Assembly (NCBI GenBank): GCA_949130485.1
Contig: OX422197.1
Span: 7,213,491 to 7,277,490, forward strand
DNA from: Agelas oroides
Taxonomy: Eukaryota > Porifera > Demospongiae > Agelasida > Agelasidae
Direction of reading: 5' to 3'
Length of the DNA stretch: 64,000 nucleotides
This document shows, one piece after another, positions 61,701 through 64,000 of this stretch. Below the pieces are notes generated by a model. The model did no database searches, had not been told where the DNA came from, and saw nothing but the letters and a program-made list of their open reading frames with translations. A program made the translations under genes and the position numbers. Position 1 is the stretch's first letter, and the number at the start of each line of letters is the position of its first letter.

Positions 61701-64000
61701 CCGTTAACAGTGCTGTTTTCTCCTTCGCCCTCACCCCTCCCCAACCCCCCCCCCCCCCCTCCCCCTCCCCCTCCCCCAGGGTCATGATGTTACTTACTCC
61801 AAGTTTGGGTCATTCTTCTGTGACTGTGGTGCTAAGGAAGATGGCAGCTGCAAGGTGGGTGTGTTCCCTTCCCAGTTGGACACTGGTAGTCCCTCGTAAC
61901 TATCCTCTGGTCTTCATTTCATTGTTAATGTGGCGTCTCCAACTATGTGTATATTATTATTGGTCATTGCCAGAAGCTTGCTCTTCTGAGCACTCTTGTG
62001 TTTCACTCCTTGATGCCTATGCACACACATGCATGCACACACCTTAGTCTACTTGTTCCAGCATCTGCGTGATGAACAAGTCCTCTAGGCTTTCTCATGG
62101 AGAATTTTCTTATTTCTCAGGCTCTGGTGAGACGTGTGGGTCCTAGTGACCAGCATGCTGGCTCCCCTTTATCCCCAGTCGAGAAGACTCCTTTCTCTGC
62201 CAAGAGGAGGAGGAGGAGGGAGAGGGGTGGGAAGAGGAAGGAGGGGAAAAAGAAGCAGAAGGGGGAGGGAAAGCGAGGGAAGAGGAAGTTTAGAGACTTT
62301 TCGAGACGCTCGTCATTCCCCTCTCTACCTGTGCTCAAGATTGTGCAGCAGATTGATGTAAGTAGCGGTAGTCACGTGGCTGCTTCTTTGGGCGTAGGTT
62401 ACAGTCACCATCTCCAGGCCCTGAGAAGACTAGCCATGTCCCCAGAGAGAGCCTGGGGACGAGGCTATGAGAAGACCTGGTGTTGGCCAAAACTTGTCCT
62501 GTGCAGTGGGTGACTGTGGATAGTCCCACCTTTTATCAGGGAGATGTGGTTCATTGATTGTTCGTGTTCTTTCTTGTTCCTACAGAAATACAAGACTGAA
62601 CTTCGAGACTATCTGGTGAGTTTGTACCAACAATTTAACATTGTATTCAGGGAGCTGTTCCCCCTCTTGTACTATGTACAATTGCCCCTTCCCCTCTCCC
62701 TCTCTTCCCCTTCCCTTTCCCTCCCCACTCCTGCAGGACTCATCTGGTGTAGCTTCTCGAGCTCTGGAACTCCTTCACACCGTGCTGCCCTCTGTCATCT
62801 CCAACGTAGACCATGTGAGACAACATCCACACCTTTGTTACTTTATGTCATCCCACACATGCATTTGGCCAGTGGGTAGTAGAGCAATATATTTGCTAGT
62901 GTTGACGGTACATTCCCCGCTCTTCATTGTGTCAGGTGACCAGCTCAGGGTGTAACATTGCCCGCCAGGCCATGCTCGACCTGCACCAGAAGGAGAAGGA
63001 CATTGAGTACACCGACAACCTCATGGTAGGTATTACATCACCATTACATCATTAGTTTACATCATTACATCATTAGTTTACATCATTACATCATTCGTTT
63101 ACATCATTACATCATTAGCACTCCATTGGCTGTTTGATTGTAGCATGTATCTCAGGGATTCTCTCGGCTAGTATCAGTTATGTAGTTTCAACCAGAATTT
63201 TCATCAAAAATCAATTGTGGTAGTCCCAGGTAGAAATCAAACATTGTTTTGCTTGCATTGTCACATTTGGAAGCACAGAACTCCTGATGGTAACAGGGTG
63301 TACCCAATCATCTGTAATGTGCTATTTACTGTTGCTCTGATCACCATTTTCCTCCCCTCCTCCCCTCCTCCCCTCCTCCCCTCCTCCCCTCCTCCTCCTC
63401 CCCTCCTCCCCTCCTCCTCCTCCCCTCATCCCCTCCTCCCCTCCTCCCCTCCTCCCCTCCTCCTCCCCTCCTCCCCTCCTCCTCCCCTCCTCCCCTCCTC
63501 CCCTCCTCCCCTCCTCCCCTCCTCCCCTAGGCTGCTACTCTTGGGTCTCAGGAGGGGGCTTTTGAGAACGTCCGACTCAACTTTTCTGGGGACCAGGGTC
63601 AAACAATGAAGCAACTGCTTGCAAACAACTCCATTCGGAGAGTTGCCATGTGCGCCCTCTCCTCTGTGAAAGGGAAGAGACAACACTTGTGTGTCAACCA
63701 TGACAAGGGGAAGGTGAGGACGGAGGGTGAGGAAGGAGGGAGAGTAGAGGAGGAGGGAGAGTAGAGGAGGAGGGAGGGTAGAGGAGGAGGGAGGACCTTG
63801 CAACTGAGTAATGGGCGCCTAGACCATGTCTCTCAATATCAAGGGAAGTAAACTACGGCAATCACTACCCAGTAGTGTTTAGTATGTTAATGATACAACA
63901 TATGATGTTTGAAATGATGTAATGGTGATGTAATCTCCTGCTGTCTCCTGCAGCTGACCATTCTACAGCTGTTCCCTATTCTGAAGCAAGCCGACTCCAA
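44361..64000 (+). CDS. UBR4: UBR4, giant N-recognin E3 ubiquitin ligase, N-terminal ~2,143 aa (continues past window)
   Basis: Thirty-three exons with continuous phase: 44361-44461, 44589-44668, 45528-45770, 45859-46243, 46869-47068, 48761-48906, 49378-49437, 49556-49665, 50113-50212, 50773-50916, 52014-52320, 52689-53427, 53814-53866, 54016-54136, 54750-54852, 54978-55191, 55320-55486, 55624-55878, 56301-56387, 56525-56644, 56929-57967, 58490-58665, 58836-58951, 60171-60567, 60786-60869, 61199-61342, 61780-61854, 62121-62357, 62586-62615, 62737-62814, 62936-63025, 63531-63713, 63954 to the edge. UBR4 recognises N-degrons. The N-terminal part is helical repeat sequence with recognisable blocks ([38 protein letters not shown]). 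The UBR box is at ~1850-1922. Then come [20 protein letters not shown] and [19 protein letters not shown]. An acidic Glu/Lys insert lies in exon 21. Human UBR4 is ~5,180 aa, so about 40% is here. Confidence 0.96.
45105..45480. repeat. Possible repeat fragment in UBR4 intron 2
   Basis: GTGACCGGTCATGTCCGTC leads into a (GTCT)n run and then a GC-richer block than the surrounding intron. Composition and the tetranucleotide run suggest a transposable-element fragment, but no second copy is present in the window. Confidence 0.3.
47069..48067 (+). repeat. 31-bp minisatellite carrying a 5' splice site in each unit, ~32 copies
   Basis: Starts exactly at the UBR4 exon 5 donor (GAAGCTG then GTAGGTTCC). 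Units of GTAGGTTCCGTTGTATGTGT + GCAGTGGGCTG are almost identical, so each repeat ends GGCTG before GTAGGT, a copy of the true exon end and donor. The complementary strand gives a 356-aa artefactual ORF because 3 x 31 bp is stop-free. Confidence 0.95.
50296..50770 (+). repeat. Pyrimidine array (80-bp higher-order unit) before UBR4 exon 10
   Basis: About four long units containing CTTCCTCCTTCCCTCTTTCC and TTTTCATTGTTTCTCCC are followed by (CCT)n and C runs, ending at the acceptor CCCAACAG. Confidence 0.88.
51115..51196 (+). repeat. (CA)n/(CT)n microsatellite in UBR4 intron 10
   Basis: About 33 CA dinucleotides followed by TCTCTC. The ~800 bp that follow, up to exon 11, are unique and show no gene. 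Confidence 0.95.
51978..52013 (+). repeat. (CA)n forming the UBR4 exon 11 acceptor
   Basis: (CA)n ends in CACACAG directly in front of exon 11 (GCCCTGTCCC). Confidence 0.85.
52323..52565 (+). repeat. 54-bp minisatellite starting at the UBR4 exon 11 donor, ~4.5 copies
   Basis: The donor is GATGATG then GTGAGAGTCATG. GAGAGTCATGTGATAGTCAT begins two bases inside the intron and repeats with a 54-bp period. Here the unit does not include the GT, so later copies are not donors. Confidence 0.9.
54155..54525 (+). repeat. TGTAA/GCTGACAG tandem array after UBR4 exon 14
   Basis: Irregular units of CAGTGTAACACAATGTAATG + CTGA. The array begins about 20 nt after the exon 14 donor (AAAGA then GTGAGG). 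Confidence 0.9.
55508..55618 (+). repeat. (CCCCT)n before UBR4 exon 18
   Basis: About 22 pure CCCCT units end in CTCTACAG, the exon 18 acceptor. Confidence 0.95.
56695..56767 (+). repeat. 22-bp tandem repeat in UBR4 intron 20
   Basis: About three and a half units of TTTACTGGTAGTTTACTGAT + AT, close to the exon 20 donor. Confidence 0.88.
58295..58485 (+). repeat. (CCCT)n before UBR4 exon 22
   Basis: A long CCCT run interrupted by CACCTCT, ending in CCCCTGTAG, the exon 22 acceptor. Confidence 0.93.
58666..58740 (+). repeat. (GT)n beginning at the UBR4 exon 22 donor
   Basis: The donor GT of exon 22 (TTTCACAG then GTGTGTGT) is the first unit of a ~37-copy GT array, so the exact splice boundary is set by the exon side alone. 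Confidence 0.92.
59055..60055. mobile_element. Nested inverted-repeat elements in UBR4 intron 23
   Basis: The outer layer has CACGATATTGCACG motifs at both ends (59075-59095 and 60018-60032). The inner layer is a TIR element with ~75-bp arms: 59335-59412 (GCCTCGTTCCCAGGCCCGTT + CGAAAAATCGG ... CAGTG-type end) and its inverse at 59883-59985. The inner arms start with the hairpin MITE terminus. No transposase ORF is seen. Confidence 0.78.
61199..61854 (+). other. UBR4: UBR-box zinc domain of UBR4 (exons 26-27)
   Basis: Two exons encode residues ~1850-1922. The first has [20 protein letters not shown] and [11 protein letters not shown]; the second has [20 protein letters not shown]. The Cys/His spacing matches the UBR-box that binds N-terminal degrons. 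The intron between them ends in a C-rich pyrimidine run. Confidence 0.96.
63026..63118 (+). repeat. 21-bp tandem repeat in UBR4 intron 31
   Basis: About four units of CATCATTACATCATTAGTTTA, starting within 10 nt of the exon 31 donor. Confidence 0.88.
63350..63528 (+). repeat. (CTCCTCCC)n before UBR4 exon 32
   Basis: Uninterrupted CCTCC/CCCT array leading into the acceptor CTCCCCTAG of exon 32. Confidence 0.93.

Noticed and set aside
1..64000. Bacterial contamination or horizontal transfer
   Set aside because: Every recognised gene has spliceosomal introns and animal orthologues, and composition is uniform apart from repeats.

Overview
This window is metazoan nuclear DNA. It holds multi-exon genes with short GT-AG introns, and the predicted proteins are animal families: makorin, a CARD-Death adaptor, DNA polymerase kappa, a collagen galactosyltransferase ending in an ER-retention signal, TMEM237 and UBR4. 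The compact introns, the moderate divergence from vertebrate proteins and the high density of hairpin MITEs and tandem repeats suggest an early-branching animal. A sponge is my best guess, but the species cannot be fixed from the sequence alone. No bacterial operon, rRNA, CRISPR array or viral gene is present.

Layout. 340-8923 (-): makorin, 14 exons, 3' end off the left edge. 9333-12317 (+): a 263-aa CARD + Death-domain adaptor (RAIDD/CRADD-like). 12487-17538 (-): POLK, 8 exons, 833 aa. 17763-33482 (+): procollagen galactosyltransferase (COLGALT), 13 exons, 611 aa, C-terminal KSEL. 34430-36253 (-): an unrecognised secreted protein with about 31 Tyr/Lys-containing octapeptides. 37034-43655 (-): TMEM237, about 11 exons. 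44361-64000 (+): the N-terminal ~2,143 residues of UBR4 (33 exons, runs off the right edge), including the UBR box. Exon chains were built by hand: each listed junction has GT/AG and the codon phase carries through from start to stop. The one interior choice that had to be resolved by phase is in TMEM237.

Genes are arranged in head-to-head pairs (makorin/CARD-Death, POLK/COLGALT, TMEM237/UBR4) separated by 224-705 bp between start codons, so three bidirectional promoters are likely. The proteins are functionally diverse (ubiquitin ligases, death signalling, translesion synthesis, collagen glycosylation, ciliary transition zone) and do not form one pathway.

The most unusual feature is how repeats sit relative to splice sites. 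Several minisatellites begin exactly at a 5' splice site and carry a copy of it in every unit (COLGALT exon 2, UBR4 exon 5), and one donor is duplicated around a (GGGA)n tract (COLGALT exon 9). Pyrimidine or CA microsatellites fill the polypyrimidine position in front of many 3' splice sites on both strands. A hairpin MITE family with the terminus TAGCCTCGTTCCCAGGC recurs through the window and appears to have seeded other minisatellites. Other repeats include three tRNA-derived SINE-like copies, an apparent hAT-type element with 8-bp target duplications, and several foldback elements.
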